From Glycocaulis sp. (lineage in GTDB: Bacteria > Pseudomonadota > Alphaproteobacteria > Caulobacterales > Maricaulaceae): DNA of 64,000 nucleotides. The notes beneath the pieces were generated by a model. That model did not search any database and was not told where the DNA came from. It saw only the letters and a program-made list of their open reading frames with translations. Position numbers and translations under genes: made by a program. Location of the stretch: assembly GCA_022565665.1 (NCBI GenBank), contig JAIUMI010000002.1, positions 186,001-250,000 of the forward strand, read 5' to 3'. Below, in pieces: positions 35,825-45,243 of the stretch (its first letter is position 1; the number at the start of each line of letters is the position of its first letter).

Positions 35825-37330
35825 TCAGTTCGCCCGTTCCACACGGACCGAGAGGCCCAGCCGGTCAATATCGAAATCCCCCGACGGGCTGGTCAGCGTG
35901 TTCATCGGAACCGGCGCAGGCGGATCGAGGGTGAGCACCAGACTGCCCCCGTCACGGACAAACTCCGATAGGGGCATGGCGATGGCGTTCAGGAAGCTGC
36001 GTGGCACTTCGCGCGGAGCGGCTGACAGGCCCAGCGTGACAAGGGCGGAGGCCTGCAGCCGCGCCTGAGCCGGGTTCATCCCCAGCATGGCACCATAGGC
36101 GGTGAAGCTGCGTTCCAGCAGGGACTGGTCCTCCAGCCGCATTTCGAAACTGTGCAGCAGCAGGTGGCGGTCAAGCCCTTCCATCACGGCATCGCCGGTC
36201 TTGCCGGCGGCCTGTGCGGCCGCTACCGCCTCGCCATAGGCGGCGACACCGGAAATCTCCTGCCGGAAATCCAGCGTCAGCCCGTCACGCCAGATGAAGC
36301 GGTTGGTGTTCTGGGTACGGGCAGTATCGCTTGCCGGATCATAGATCGAGTCGGATTCCAGGCTGAGCACCACGTCCTCATAGCCGAGAAAGGCCAGCGC
36401 ACCCTCGATCTGGGCCCCGGCATCGCTATTGCGCTGAGCGGACAGGGTAAGCTCGGGCATGTGGATGCGGGTGCGGGTGCCCTCGCGCACATCGCTGACA
36501 TCGACCCGGAAGGTTTCCATCGCGAAGGCAAGTCCGCTGGCCGTGCCCGCCAGCCCGTCAAGCCGCAGGGCGCGGTAAAAGTCCGCCGGGTTGGCCGATA
36601 CGGCAAGATTGAGCGGATTGGCCGCCTCGCCCGCCACAAGGGCAGCGATGAAGCGCGCGCCTGCGCCATCAATACGGGCCTGTTCGATCGCCAGTTCCAG
36701 CGGTTCATCCCCATGGGACTCCATCCGTAGCCCCTCGATACGCGCGCTTTCCAGCCCGTCGGCATCCAGCTGTTCCAGAATGATGGCCCCGGCCTGCATG
36801 ACCCCGTCGAACTCGCCGCCCGACAGGGAGAACCCCGTCAGGGAGAGTTCGCGGAAGCTATAGGCGTCCAGATTGCCTGCCAGATCGGGCAGCGCAGCCT
36901 CCTCAACGGTGAAAGACGCCGCCACGGAGCGGGACAGTTCCGGCCCCGGCCGGTCGATCACCAGGCGTTCAAAACGCGCCTCAGCCCCGTCTTCGCTAGG
37001 CAGGGTGCCGTTCTCCAGCACCAGCCTGTCAAACCGGACGATCCCGTCCTCAAGGCGCGGGGCAGCAATTTCCATCGCGTCTGCGGTGATGACCAGCTCA
37101 CCGGCCTCATCCAGCACAAGCGAGAAACCGGTGAAGCGGTAGATACCCCCGGAGAAGCTGCGTTCCTCCCAGCTGGCCCGGCCCGGCTCCTCAAGGCCTA
37201 GCAGAGCCGCGCCTTCAGCCGCCTCGTCGGCGGTGACGCGCGTGGGCTGGGGCGCATCGGTCCGCTCTCCGCATGCGGCCAGCAACAGCGCGGCAAGGGC
37301 GCACAGCACACTCGTGCGAACAAACAGCAT
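35825..37330 (-). CDS. Hypothetical lipoprotein (501 aa)
   Basis: A 501-residue protein whose leader ends LLLAAC (Cys20 lipidated). The mature protein is beta-rich, acidic, with repeated strand patterns such as FDRLVLENGTL, FERLVIDRPG and FRELSLTGFSL in the first half that look like a stacked-strand repeat, and an alpha-helical region with LLLHSFEMRLEDQSLLERSF in the second half. I do not recognise a family and do not assign a function. It sits in an operon with pdxY and a serine hydrolase, and 84 bp after the penicillin-binding protein. Likely an envelope component. Confidence 0.85.
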   Translation of the reverse strand: MLFVRTSVLCALAALLLAACGERTDAPQPTRVTADEAAEGAALLGLEEPGRASWEERSFSGGIYRFTGFSLVLDEAGELVITADAMEIAAPRLEDGIVRFDRLVLENGTLPSEDGAEARFERLVIDRPGPELSRSVAASFTVEEAALPDLAGNLDAYSFRELSLTGFSLSGGEFDGVMQAGAIILEQLDADGLESARIEGLRMESHGDEPLELAIEQARIDGAGARFIAALVAGEAANPLNLAVSANPADFYRALRLDGLAGTASGLAFAMETFRVDVSDVREGTRTRIHMPELTLSAQRNSDAGAQIEGALAFLGYEDVVLSLESDSIYDPASDTARTQNTNRFIWRDGLTLDFRQEISGVAAYGEAVAAAQAAGKTGDAVMEGLDRHLLLHSFEMRLEDQSLLERSFTAYGAMLGMNPAQARLQASALVTLGLSAAPREVPRSFLNAIAMPLSEFVRDGGSLVLTLDPPAPVPMNTLTSPSGDFDIDRLGLSVRVERAN

Positions 37331-37414
37331 GGACAGCTCTCTCCGTGAAATCTTGCAGCCTTGCTGCAACCCTAGCCGCTCGCCCGTTGAGGGGCGAGTC
37401 CCGCAACGCCGCGA

Positions 37415-39433
37415 TCAGTCGCCCGACTGCCCCGGCAGGCGCGCCAGAAGCCCCGCAATCGGGTCATCCCCCGCTGCCGGCTCGTCCGTTGCAGCCTCGT
37501 CCGGCGTGCCGGCCACTTCTGAAGGCGGCGGGGCAAACAGGGTCTCATCTTCCAGCGCCGCGAGCAGGCCGGCCAGCCGGTCAGGATCCGGCGCGGGCGG
37601 TGTAGCGGCATCACCCGGCGGGGCAATCACCGGCGCAGCAGCAATGAAGCTGGAGAAGATGCGGGCAGGGCCTGTACCGCCAGAGCCCGCCTCGGTCGGC
37701 CGGTTATCATCATTGCCGGTCCACACCACGGCCGTCAGGCCATCCGTCCAACCGGCAAACCAGGCATCGCGGAAGCTGTTGGTGGTGCCGGTCTTGCCGC
37801 GCACCTCCCGGCCGGGCACGGCGGCCGCCCGGCCCGTGCCATAGCGCACCGTGGCGGCGAATATCTGGTCCATCTCGGCAACAACACGCGCGGCCAGAAC
37901 AACCGGGCCCTGCGTCTCCTCATACTGCCAGACCAGCTCGCCCGATGGTGTTTCCAGCCGGGTCACAGCATGGGCCTGCACGCTGCGCCCCCCGTTCATG
38001 AACGGCACATAGGCGCGGGCAAGTTCCAGAGGTGTCACCTCATAGGCGCCCAGCGTCAGCGCATAGGTGTTTTCCATCGGGCTTTCCACGCCGAGGCGGC
38101 GCGCCGTGCGCATCACATAGGCCCGCCCCGTGGCCTCTGCGAGCTGGACCGCGATGGAGTTGGAGGAGCGGGCAAAGGCGCGCTCCAGCGTCATCTCGCC
38201 CTCATACCGGTTTTCCCAGTTGGCGGGAGACCAGTTCCCGTAGCTGACCGGCTGATCGGTCATCATATCGGCGGGCGACCAGCCGGCCTCGAAGGCAGAG
38301 GCATAGACAAAGGGCTTGAAAGCAGAACCCGGCTGGCGGCGGGCCTGCGTGGTGCGGTTGAAGGGCGAGCGCGTGTAGTCGGTCCCGCCCGCCATGGCCG
38401 CGATCCCGCCCTGCCCGTCCAGCGCCACGACCGCGCCATTGCCCGCACCGCGCGCGATATCAGGATCTGCAAGCCCGCTGGCAAGGGCCCGTTCCGCCGC
38501 GCGCTGCACCTCCACATCCAGCGTGGTGCGCACTACCAGATCGCCTTGATAGTCCGGCGCGTAACGGGCCAGAATGGCGCGCACCTCGGTGGAGGCGTGA
38601 TCGGCAAACCAGCCCGCGCCGGGGCTGGACGAACCGCGCGACACCCGGATTGGAGCGGAGGCGGCGGCATGGCGTTCGGCCTCCGTGATGCGTCCGGTGG
38701 CCAGCATCAGGTCCAGCACGACGGTGGCCCGCACGGCGGCACGCGTCGTGTCATTGGCCGGAGAATAGCGCGAGGGGGCTTTCAGAAGGCCCGCCAGCAG
38801 GGCGGCCTCGCCGATATCAAGCTCATGCACGCCCTTGCCGAAATAGCGCCGCGAGGCGTTCTCCGCCCCCCACGCACCTGCGCCGAAATAGACGCGGTTG
38901 AGATAGAGGGCGAGGATCTCGTCCTTGGAAAAGCGCGCTTCCAGCCAGAAGGCGAGCATCATTTCCTGCGCCTTGCGGCGCATCGTCCGGTCTGGCGTGA
39001 GGAACAGATTCTTGGCCAGCTGCTGGGTGATGGTGGAACCGCCCTGCACCACCCGGCCTGCGCGCAGATTGGCCAGCGCCGCGCGCGTGGTGCCGATCAG
39101 ATCGATCCCGAAATGGCTGTAGAAGCGGCGGTCTTCCACCGCCAGCACGGCATCTGTCAGCGCCTCGGGCAGGCTGTCTGCCGTGATCACCGCACCTGCC
39201 GTGCCGCCCCTGCGGGCGATGACCCGGCCCTCACGGTCGAGAAAGGTCATCGAGCCACTGGCCGGGGCCATGACGAGGGTGGAGGTGTCGGGCAGGTCGC
39301 GCGCCAGATGGATCAGCACTGCGCCTGCCGCGAGCGCGGCCAGCACGCACAGACCCGCCGCCAGCCGCACCAGGCGGGGCCAGAGGGCGCGTTTGCGCGG
39401 CGCGCGGCCGACAGGGATGCGAATGGAGCTCAT
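37415..39433 (-). CDS. Bifunctional penicillin-binding protein (transglycosylase/transpeptidase)
   Basis: A 672-residue class A PBP for peptidoglycan polymerisation and cross-linking. An N-terminal membrane helix (about 18-40) is followed by the glycosyltransferase 51 domain with EDRRFYSHFGID and GGSTITQQLAKNLFL, then the transpeptidase domain with SAFK (nucleophile Ser), SSN and KTGTTNSFRDAWFAG. The tail after about 610 is Pro/Ala/Asp-rich. The ATG at 39433 is preferred over a longer reading because it precedes the cytoplasmic basic segment of 15-20 residues. Confidence 0.94.
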   Translation of the reverse strand: MSSIRIPVGRAPRKRALWPRLVRLAAGLCVLAALAAGAVLIHLARDLPDTSTLVMAPASGSMTFLDREGRVIARRGGTAGAVITADSLPEALTDAVLAVEDRRFYSHFGIDLIGTTRAALANLRAGRVVQGGSTITQQLAKNLFLTPDRTMRRKAQEMMLAFWLEARFSKDEILALYLNRVYFGAGAWGAENASRRYFGKGVHELDIGEAALLAGLLKAPSRYSPANDTTRAAVRATVVLDLMLATGRITEAERHAAASAPIRVSRGSSSPGAGWFADHASTEVRAILARYAPDYQGDLVVRTTLDVEVQRAAERALASGLADPDIARGAGNGAVVALDGQGGIAAMAGGTDYTRSPFNRTTQARRQPGSAFKPFVYASAFEAGWSPADMMTDQPVSYGNWSPANWENRYEGEMTLERAFARSSNSIAVQLAEATGRAYVMRTARRLGVESPMENTYALTLGAYEVTPLELARAYVPFMNGGRSVQAHAVTRLETPSGELVWQYEETQGPVVLAARVVAEMDQIFAATVRYGTGRAAAVPGREVRGKTGTTNSFRDAWFAGWTDGLTAVVWTGNDDNRPTEAGSGGTGPARIFSSFIAAAPVIAPPGDAATPPAPDPDRLAGLLAALEDETLFAPPPSEVAGTPDEAATDEPAAGDDPIAGLLARLPGQSGD

Positions 39434-39585
39434 GGGCGCGATTGATCCGGGGTCAGTACCAGTGCGCGAGCTAACCGGGTTAGCGTTAAGGCCGCGTGAA
39501 CCCTGCATGCTGGCGCCGCAGGTAATCGGGCCTTGCCAGTGGGCGGCGTGGCGGTGATCATGGGGAAAGCCAGAAGGAGCCCGGC

Positions 39586-39795
39586 ATGTCCCATCGATCA
39601 CGCGCACCGCGCATTGCCACGACTCTTCTGGCCGGTCTTGCGGTCAACGTGCTTGCGGCCTGTGCCAATATTCCCGATGGCGAAACCGTCTGCCCGGAGC
39701 GCGGGCAGGGTTCGGGCAGCTGGCCCTATTGCGCCCCGTCCGATCCCGGCGGCATGCGGGATGACCGGATAAACCCGGCTGGCGGGCGCAACTGA
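39586..39795 (+). CDS. Small lipoprotein (69 aa)
   Basis: A 69-residue protein with a basic N-terminus and a lipobox LAAC (Cys26), then a short hydrophilic tail with two more Cys (ETVCPERG and WPYCAPSD). AGAAGGAG lies 8 nt before the ATG. Function unknown; the two Cys could form a disulfide in the periplasm. No partner gene is clear. Confidence 0.75.
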   Translation: MSHRSRAPRIATTLLAGLAVNVLAACANIPDGETVCPERGQGSGSWPYCAPSDPGGMRDDRINPAGGRN

Positions 39796-39835
39796 TACGC
39801 AAGGCCGCCCGCACTTTTGCTGAAGGCGTCTGGCC

Positions 39836-40072
39836 ATGGCGGCTCTTCCTCCCGAACTACAGGTATTTGCAATCGCGCTGGCGGCCAGCCTGATCATTGG
39901 CCTGCCGGTGCGCATCGTTGGCTGGCGCGCCAGCGTCATTGCGGCGCGCGGTGTCTGGAGGCTGACCCGGCGCTACCGCATCTGGATCATGCTGATCGCG
40001 CTCATCGGTGTTCTGGCGGGCGCGTGGAGCTTTGACAGCGTACGCAGCCTGGTCTTCGGCTGGTTCGGCTAA
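39836..40072 (+). CDS. Small two-helix membrane protein (78 aa)
   Basis: A 78-residue protein with a first hydrophobic segment (about 10-30) and a second (about 49-70), separated by an Arg-rich loop (RASVIAARGVWRLTRRYR). No family recognised. It lies 40 bp after the small lipoprotein and 88 bp before the GDPD gene. Probably an inner-membrane protein of unknown role. Confidence 0.65.
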   Translation: MAALPPELQVFAIALAASLIIGLPVRIVGWRASVIAARGVWRLTRRYRIWIMLIALIGVLAGAWSFDSVRSLVFGWFG

Positions 40073-40160
40073 GGCCTGCATCGCCGTCATTGAATTGTCA
40101 CTGCCATGGCCGGACAAGGCGCGCTAACGTCCGGGCAATACAGCCATATCGGGGGTCATC

Positions 40161-41192
40161 ATGCCGTTTCTGCGCACCAGCCTTGCCGCCTTCGCCGCTC
40201 TCGCCCTGGCCGGTTGCAGCCCGGCCTCCGAGCCGGAAGCGCCGGAAACACAGCCCGAAGCGGCCACCCCCTTTCCGACCCTGACCGGTGAGCTGCCGGC
40301 CATCGTCGCCCACCGGGGCGCGAGCGGGTATCTGCCTGAACACACCGAAGCGGCCTTCCAGCTGGCCTTCGACCAGGGCGCGGACATTCTTGAACCCGAT
40401 CTGATGGTCTCGCGCGATGGTGTGCTGATCGTGCGCCACGACCCCTATCTCTCCACCAGTTCTGATGTCGCAGACCGGCCCGAATTTGCCGACCGCCGCC
40501 GCGAACTCATGGGCCGTGAGGACTGGTGGGTGATCGATTTCACCGCCGGGGAGCTGCAATCGCTCAATGCGCGGCAGGTCTTCGAGGACCGCCCGCAGGA
40601 ATATAATGACCAGTTCCCGATTATGACCTTCGGTGATTTTCTGGACATGGTCGACGCGATGCAGGCACGCTGCAATTGCGACATCCCGGTCGAACCGGAA
40701 ATCAAGCTGCCGGCAGAACATGCGGCCATGGGGCTTGATCCTCTGCCCATCCTGATCGCGGAGCTGGAGGCGCGCGGCCTCAATACCGAAGACTCGCTGG
40801 TTATCATCCAGTCATTCGATGCACCCTTCCTGGAGCGTCTGCGCCCGCTCACCCCGCTGCCTCTGGCCATGCTGCACTATGGTGATGCGCCGGGCGGGGA
40901 CATGAACGGCTATTCGCTGGAACAGGTAGCGGAATTTGCCGATGCCATTGGCCCATATAAGGGCCTGCTGCTCAATCCTGACGGCTCCAGCACCGGCTAT
41001 GTGGAGCGGGCCCACGCGCTGGGCCTTGTCGTTCATGCCTGGACCCACCGCGATGACCGGCCTTCAGTAATTGAAGGCGGAACCAGCGATGACGAGCTGC
41101 GCGCCCTGTTCGCGCTGGGCGTCGATGGGGTGTTCACCGATTTTCCCGATACGGCGGTGCGCATCCGCGACGACATGCTGCGCGGGGAATAG
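40161..41192 (+). CDS. Glycerophosphodiester phosphodiesterase lipoprotein
   Basis: A 343-residue GDPD, hydrolysing glycerophosphodiesters to alcohol and glycerol-3-phosphate. The leader ends ALAGC (Cys19). HRGASGYLPEHT is the catalytic GDPD motif with two His, followed by ILEPDLMVSRDGVLIVRHDP for metal binding, and VHAWTHRDD and VDGVFTDFPD near the C-terminus. Predicted periplasmic, membrane-anchored. It may work with the neighbouring oxidoreductase only by position. Confidence 0.93.
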   Translation: MPFLRTSLAAFAALALAGCSPASEPEAPETQPEAATPFPTLTGELPAIVAHRGASGYLPEHTEAAFQLAFDQGADILEPDLMVSRDGVLIVRHDPYLSTSSDVADRPEFADRRRELMGREDWWVIDFTAGELQSLNARQVFEDRPQEYNDQFPIMTFGDFLDMVDAMQARCNCDIPVEPEIKLPAEHAAMGLDPLPILIAELEARGLNTEDSLVIIQSFDAPFLERLRPLTPLPLAMLHYGDAPGGDMNGYSLEQVAEFADAIGPYKGLLLNPDGSSTGYVERAHALGLVVHAWTHRDDRPSVIEGGTSDDELRALFALGVDGVFTDFPDTAVRIRDDMLRGE

Positions 41193-41252
41193 ATTTTTCA
41201 CGCCTGTGCGGGCAGGCTTCCTGCCGGATAACCGGCAGGGAACGCAAAACGC

Positions 41253-42392
41253 ATGGATCGCCGCTCGGCACTGAAACTGATCGCGGGCGCGGGGCTGGGC
41301 ATGGGCGCCGCCCCGCTTGTCTCCGCGCGCACGCCTTCGCTCGATCAACCACCAAACTTCGTACCTGCCGACATCTCGCCCCGGCGCATTATCCGTCAGG
41401 TGGTGGGCCTGCGCCCGTTCCGCGAGCAAGGTTATGTGGTGCGCGCCGAGCGCTTTGACCGGCGCAAGACGCTCGTTCACCATTACGGTCATGGCGGAGC
41501 GGGCGTGACCATGAGCTGGGGCACCGCCGTTGAGGCTGAGCGCGCACTTCTGGCCGCCACCAATGAACGCTCTGTCGCCGTGCTGGGCTGCGGCGTGATC
41601 GGGCTGACCACCGCCCTGCTTCTGCGCCGCCGGGGCATGGACGTGACCATCTATGCCGACGCGCTGCCGCCACACACCACGTCCAATATCGCAGGCGCGG
41701 TGTGGGGGCCGTCCAGCCTCTATCGCCGCCACGCGGTGGACGAGGCGTTTGTGGAGCGCTTCGTGACGGCGGCGCGCGTCAGCCAGCGCGCCTTCCAGCA
41801 CTATGCCAACGATCCGCGCTACGGGGTGTACTGGCTGCGCCAGTATGATTTTTCCTTGCGCACGCCAGAAGGCGAGCGCACCCCATCTGTCCTGGATGAT
41901 CTCTATCCCGGCCTCATCCGCCATACCGATCCTGACCGCTGGTTCGGCTATCCCAGCGTGGTTGAAAACCATGTACTGATGATCGATCCGGATATTTATC
42001 TGCGTGCCCTGATGGGCGATTTCGAGAATGCGGGCGGGCGCATCGTGACGGCCCGGTTCGAGGATGCGCGCGACATATCGCGGCTCTCCGAACGCGTGAT
42101 TGTCAACTGCACCGGGCTCGGGGCACGTGAACTCTTCGGCGATGATGAGCTGCGGCCCATGGCAGGCCAGCTGACCATGCTCCTGCCCCAGCCGGAGCTC
42201 GATTACGCCTATTCAGCCTTTGAGGGCGGGATACTCTACATGTTCCCGCGCAAGGGCTCTGTGGTGCTCGGCGGTACGACCGATCTGGATGTGGCCGATA
42301 CTGTGCCGTCAGCGGAAGAAACCGCCCGCCAGCTGGAAGGCCATGCCCGGATTGCGCGGCGGCTTGCGGGGCTGGAGCGGGTAGGGGGTTAG
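41253..42392 (+). CDS. Tat-exported D-amino-acid-oxidase-like FAD enzyme with permuted domain order
   Basis: A 379-residue FAD-dependent oxidoreductase with a twin-arginine-like leader ([18 protein letters not shown]). Canonical DAO has the GxGxxG dinucleotide fold first and the catalytic GFRPxR and HNYGHGGxG segment at its C-terminus. Here VGLRPFR (51-57, catalytic Arg54 by alignment) and HHYGHGGAG (76-84) come first, and [17 protein letters not shown] (110-126) and [12 protein letters not shown] follow. The protein ends [18 protein letters not shown], exactly the point where canonical DAO continues into RTGFRP. This is a circular-permutation arrangement. Likely substrate: D-amino acids, in the periplasm. 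Stops overlap with purA as TTAG. Confidence 0.85.
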   Translation: MDRRSALKLIAGAGLGMGAAPLVSARTPSLDQPPNFVPADISPRRIIRQVVGLRPFREQGYVVRAERFDRRKTLVHHYGHGGAGVTMSWGTAVEAERALLAATNERSVAVLGCGVIGLTTALLLRRRGMDVTIYADALPPHTTSNIAGAVWGPSSLYRRHAVDEAFVERFVTAARVSQRAFQHYANDPRYGVYWLRQYDFSLRTPEGERTPSVLDDLYPGLIRHTDPDRWFGYPSVVENHVLMIDPDIYLRALMGDFENAGGRIVTARFEDARDISRLSERVIVNCTGLGARELFGDDELRPMAGQLTMLLPQPELDYAYSAFEGGILYMFPRKGSVVLGGTTDLDVADTVPSAEETARQLEGHARIARRLAGLERVGG

Positions 42393-43681
42393 GGCGCTTT
42401 GAATGGATCCTGCATCAGGATCACGTCCTCGCGTTCCGGGCTGGTGGAGACCATGGCCACGGGCGTTTCGATCAGCTCCTCGATCCGGCGCACATACTTG
42501 ACCGCCTCGGCCGGCAGATCGGCCCAGGAGCGCGCGCCTTTCGTGGAGCCGCTCCACCCTTCCATCTCTTCATATACGGGCTTCACGCGCGCCTGTTCGG
42601 CCGTGGAGGCGGGCAGACGGTCAATGACTTTCCCGTCCAGCTCGTAGGCGACGCAGACTTTCAGCGTTTCAAAGCCGTCCAGCACATCAAGCTTGGTCAG
42701 GACGATGCCATTGAGCCCGTTGATCTTGGCCGACTGGCGCACCAGCACGGCATCGAACCAGCCGCAGCGGCGCTGACGGGCGGTGACGGTGCCGAACTCG
42801 TGGCCCTTCTCCCCGATCAGGCGCCCGGTCTCGTCGGTCAGCTCGGTCGGGAACGGGCCTTCGCCGACGCGCGTGGTGTAGGCCTTCACAATGCCAAGCA
42901 CATAGCCCGTCTTGCCAGGGCCGACACCCGTACCGGCAGCGGCCTGACCTGCCACCGTGTTGGAGCTGGTGACGAAGGGATAGGTGCCATGATCGACATC
43001 GAGGAAGGCACCCTGCGCGCCTTCGAACAGCACTTTCTGGCCATCGGCGATCGCCTCGTCCAGCAGACGCCAGACCGGCGCGGCATAGGGCAGGATTTTC
43101 GGCGCGATCTCCAGAAGCGAAGCCACCAGCTCGTCCGCGGAATATTCCGCCTCGCCATAGCCCCGGCGCAGCGCGTTATGGTGATGGAGCAGGTCGGCAA
43201 TGCGCGCGCGCAGGCCCTTTTCGTCGGCCAGATCAATGACGCGCACTGCCCGGCGGCCCACCTTGTCCTCATAGGCAGGTCCGATACCGCGGCGCGTGGT
43301 GCCGATCTTCATGCCGTCATCGCGATTCTCGCGGAAGCCATCAAGGTCGCGGTGGACAGGCAGGATGAGGGCGGCGGTCTCGGCGATCTTGACCAGGCCG
43401 GGCGTGACCGCCACGCCTTGCGCACGGACCTTCTCCACCTCGGCGAGGAAGGCCCAGGGGTCGATCACCACACCGTTGCCAAGAAGCGAGAGCTTTCCGC
43501 GCACCACGCCGGACGGCATGAGCGAGAGCTTGTAGGTGATCCCATCGACAACGAGCGTGTGGCCGGCATTGTGACCGCCCTGGAAGCGTGCCACCACATC
43601 TGCCCTGAGGGACAGCCAGTCCACGATCTTGCCCTTGCCCTCGTCACCCCACTGGGCGCCGACGACGACTACATTGGCCAT
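42389..43681 (-). CDS. purA: Adenylosuccinate synthetase
   Basis: A 430-residue GTP-dependent enzyme forming adenylosuccinate from IMP and aspartate in AMP synthesis. [20 protein letters not shown] near the N-terminus contains the GDEGKGK P-loop with catalytic Asp, and [10 protein letters not shown] carries the catalytic His. Later [14 protein letters not shown]-like sequence (here [14 protein letters not shown]) and [13 protein letters not shown] are diagnostic. The ATG at 43681 is the family start. Single gene. Confidence 0.97.
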   Translation of the reverse strand: MANVVVVGAQWGDEGKGKIVDWLSLRADVVARFQGGHNAGHTLVVDGITYKLSLMPSGVVRGKLSLLGNGVVIDPWAFLAEVEKVRAQGVAVTPGLVKIAETAALILPVHRDLDGFRENRDDGMKIGTTRRGIGPAYEDKVGRRAVRVIDLADEKGLRARIADLLHHHNALRRGYGEAEYSADELVASLLEIAPKILPYAAPVWRLLDEAIADGQKVLFEGAQGAFLDVDHGTYPFVTSSNTVAGQAAAGTGVGPGKTGYVLGIVKAYTTRVGEGPFPTELTDETGRLIGEKGHEFGTVTARQRRCGWFDAVLVRQSAKINGLNGIVLTKLDVLDGFETLKVCVAYELDGKVIDRLPASTAEQARVKPVYEEMEGWSGSTKGARSWADLPAEAVKYVRRIEELIETPVAMVSTSPEREDVILMQDPFKAP

Positions 43682-43805
43682 GAGAGTAGCTCCGCTGGAT
43701 TTGCGGAATGATGGCTTAAACGCCCCTTGGCACCGGGGCAAGCCTGCTTGGCCGCTGGCCCTGAATCAGGTTTGCCTCTTACCCGTGACAGACATGGAGA
43801 AAGAT

Positions 43806-44381
43806 ATGAAATTCCGTATCCGGACTATTGTCCCGGCAATCGCAGGCAGCGTGCTGATGGCGTCAGGGGCCAGCGCGCAGTGCGATACCAGCCAGCTGGA
43901 AGAGCTCGCTTTCGTCAATGGCAGCTGGAACGCCTATGCATGGGACGGCAGCTTTGCCGGTCAGCGCTATTTCGTGCTGGACGCGGATGGCTGCGGCGCG
44001 GTGGAACTAGCGGTTGAGGACGAGATGTTCAGCCCGCACCGCAATCTCGGCCTTAACAGCCAGGAAGGTCTGTGGATCGAGCGCGGCATCATGGATGGTG
44101 CCAGCGTGGAGATGTCCGGCCCGCTCGGCGCGGACGGTGTGCTGGCCATGGAGGGCCTGCTGACCGAAACGGATGGACGCGAGATGCCGGTGCGGGCCAG
44201 CTGGGCGGCGCGCGATGACGGCACGATGATCCACAAGCAGGAAATCCGTTATGACAGCGACCGGACGTGGAGCATTTTGCGGGCCTATACCTATGTCCGG
44301 CCCGGGAACGACCCCAACGGAGCCGAACCCGGCATGAACGCCATGGGGCCGGAGCTGGGCGAGGACGCGTTCGGGGACTAG
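43806..44381 (+). CDS. Exported protein of unknown function (191 aa)
   Basis: A 191-residue protein with a signal peptide (MKFRIRTIVPAIAGSVLMASGASA) and a mature chain that begins QCDTSQLEELAFVNGSWNAYAW, rich in Trp/Tyr/beta strands, as in DUF1579 or lipocalin-like proteins, though I cannot assign it firmly. GGAG lies 6 nt before the ATG at 43806. The second half has SWAARDDGTMIHKQEIRYDSDRTW, a pattern reminiscent of lipocalin strands. It converges with the PagL-like gene, sharing a CTAG. Confidence 0.7.
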   Translation: MKFRIRTIVPAIAGSVLMASGASAQCDTSQLEELAFVNGSWNAYAWDGSFAGQRYFVLDADGCGAVELAVEDEMFSPHRNLGLNSQEGLWIERGIMDGASVEMSGPLGADGVLAMEGLLTETDGREMPVRASWAARDDGTMIHKQEIRYDSDRTWSILRAYTYVRPGNDPNGAEPGMNAMGPELGEDAFGD

Positions 44382-44938
44382 CGCCCGAAGCGCCAGGAGA
44401 TGCGCGCGCCGATCTCGTCGAGGCCCTGATTGCGGCCCTGTCCGAGTATCTGGCCGTTGGAGAAGTGCTCGTAATACACTCCCACGGCGAGATGGCGCGT
44501 CACGGCATAATCCAGCCCGATCTGGGTGTGGAACAGATAGCGTGAACCCAGGAGCGCGCGCGTCTCAGCCAGCCGGATGCGCACCGGATCGTCGGGCGGC
44601 AGGTCGGAGATATCCAGCGCGCCATCGTGATAGGCGATGCCAAGGCCCAGATCGAGCGACCAGTTCTCGGTGAAATTGCCCGTCCATAACAGGCCGGCCG
44701 CACCCAGATTGGTCAGCCCGTCGGAATTGAACGAACCATAGAGATAAGGGCGCGGTGAAAAGGCGAAGGAGAGCAGGTCCGGGCTGTCAAGGACGATCTG
44801 CCCGGTAATCTGGACGCCCGTCTCGGTATTGTTGTGCAGGTCATGACCCGCCACGCCGAGCCGCAGCTCGCTGATCTGGGCGTGAGCCGGACCAGCCATC
44901 AGCAAAAGGCCCGTACAGGCAAGAAAAGCAGCGCGCAT
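44378..44938 (-). CDS. PagL-like lipid A 3-O-deacylase (acyloxyacyl hydrolase)
   Basis: A 186-residue outer-membrane beta-barrel with a signal peptide ending GPAHA. The catalytic region YYEHFSNGQILGQGRNQG near the C-terminus contains the PagL-type His and Ser in an H-x-S-N pattern and a nearby acidic pair (LDEIG). The protein ends in ISWRF, an aromatic C-terminal strand typical of barrels. The family trims an acyl chain from lipid A. The acidic residue is a little further from the His than in Pseudomonas PagL, so the exact activity is not certain. Confidence 0.75.
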   Translation of the reverse strand: MRAAFLACTGLLLMAGPAHAQISELRLGVAGHDLHNNTETGVQITGQIVLDSPDLLSFAFSPRPYLYGSFNSDGLTNLGAAGLLWTGNFTENWSLDLGLGIAYHDGALDISDLPPDDPVRIRLAETRALLGSRYLFHTQIGLDYAVTRHLAVGVYYEHFSNGQILGQGRNQGLDEIGARISWRFGR

Positions 44939-45243
44939 GGATAATCCCCCAAGGACAAGCTGCGCGCACCTTATGGCGTAACGCGGATCAGGAAAAGCGG
45001 GAGATGCGGGGACGGTGTGGGACCCGCCGCGGAGCCGCGCTGGCGCTCCATCGCCCCCCTCAGTGCGATTTATGTGCCGCGCTGGGACATCCGGGCGGAT
45101 CCCGGCCCACACCCCGCAAGAATGATGCTGGCAGAGCGTGTGCCGCCGGGTGGTCAGGGCCCGGCTCCTACCTGGTTAGGGGCAAAGCGTGGCGGTACGG
45201 GTTCACGAATGGGGCAATTGCGCGGCGCGGCAGAAAGCCGGGC
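44939..45243. other. Gene-free region between the PagL-like and DUF3299 genes
   Basis: About 305 bp without a supported gene. Only short out-of-frame readings occur, none with a recognisable motif. It is GC-rich with no clear hairpin-plus-T-run or riboswitch. It holds the promoter of the PagL-like gene in its left part, but I cannot place boxes. Confidence 0.4.

Noticed and set aside
41253-41500. DAO-like gene is a frameshifted or fused fragment of two genes
   Set aside because: One uninterrupted frame has leader, moved segment, Rossmann motif and a coherent end; all parts of the fold appear once, in permuted order.
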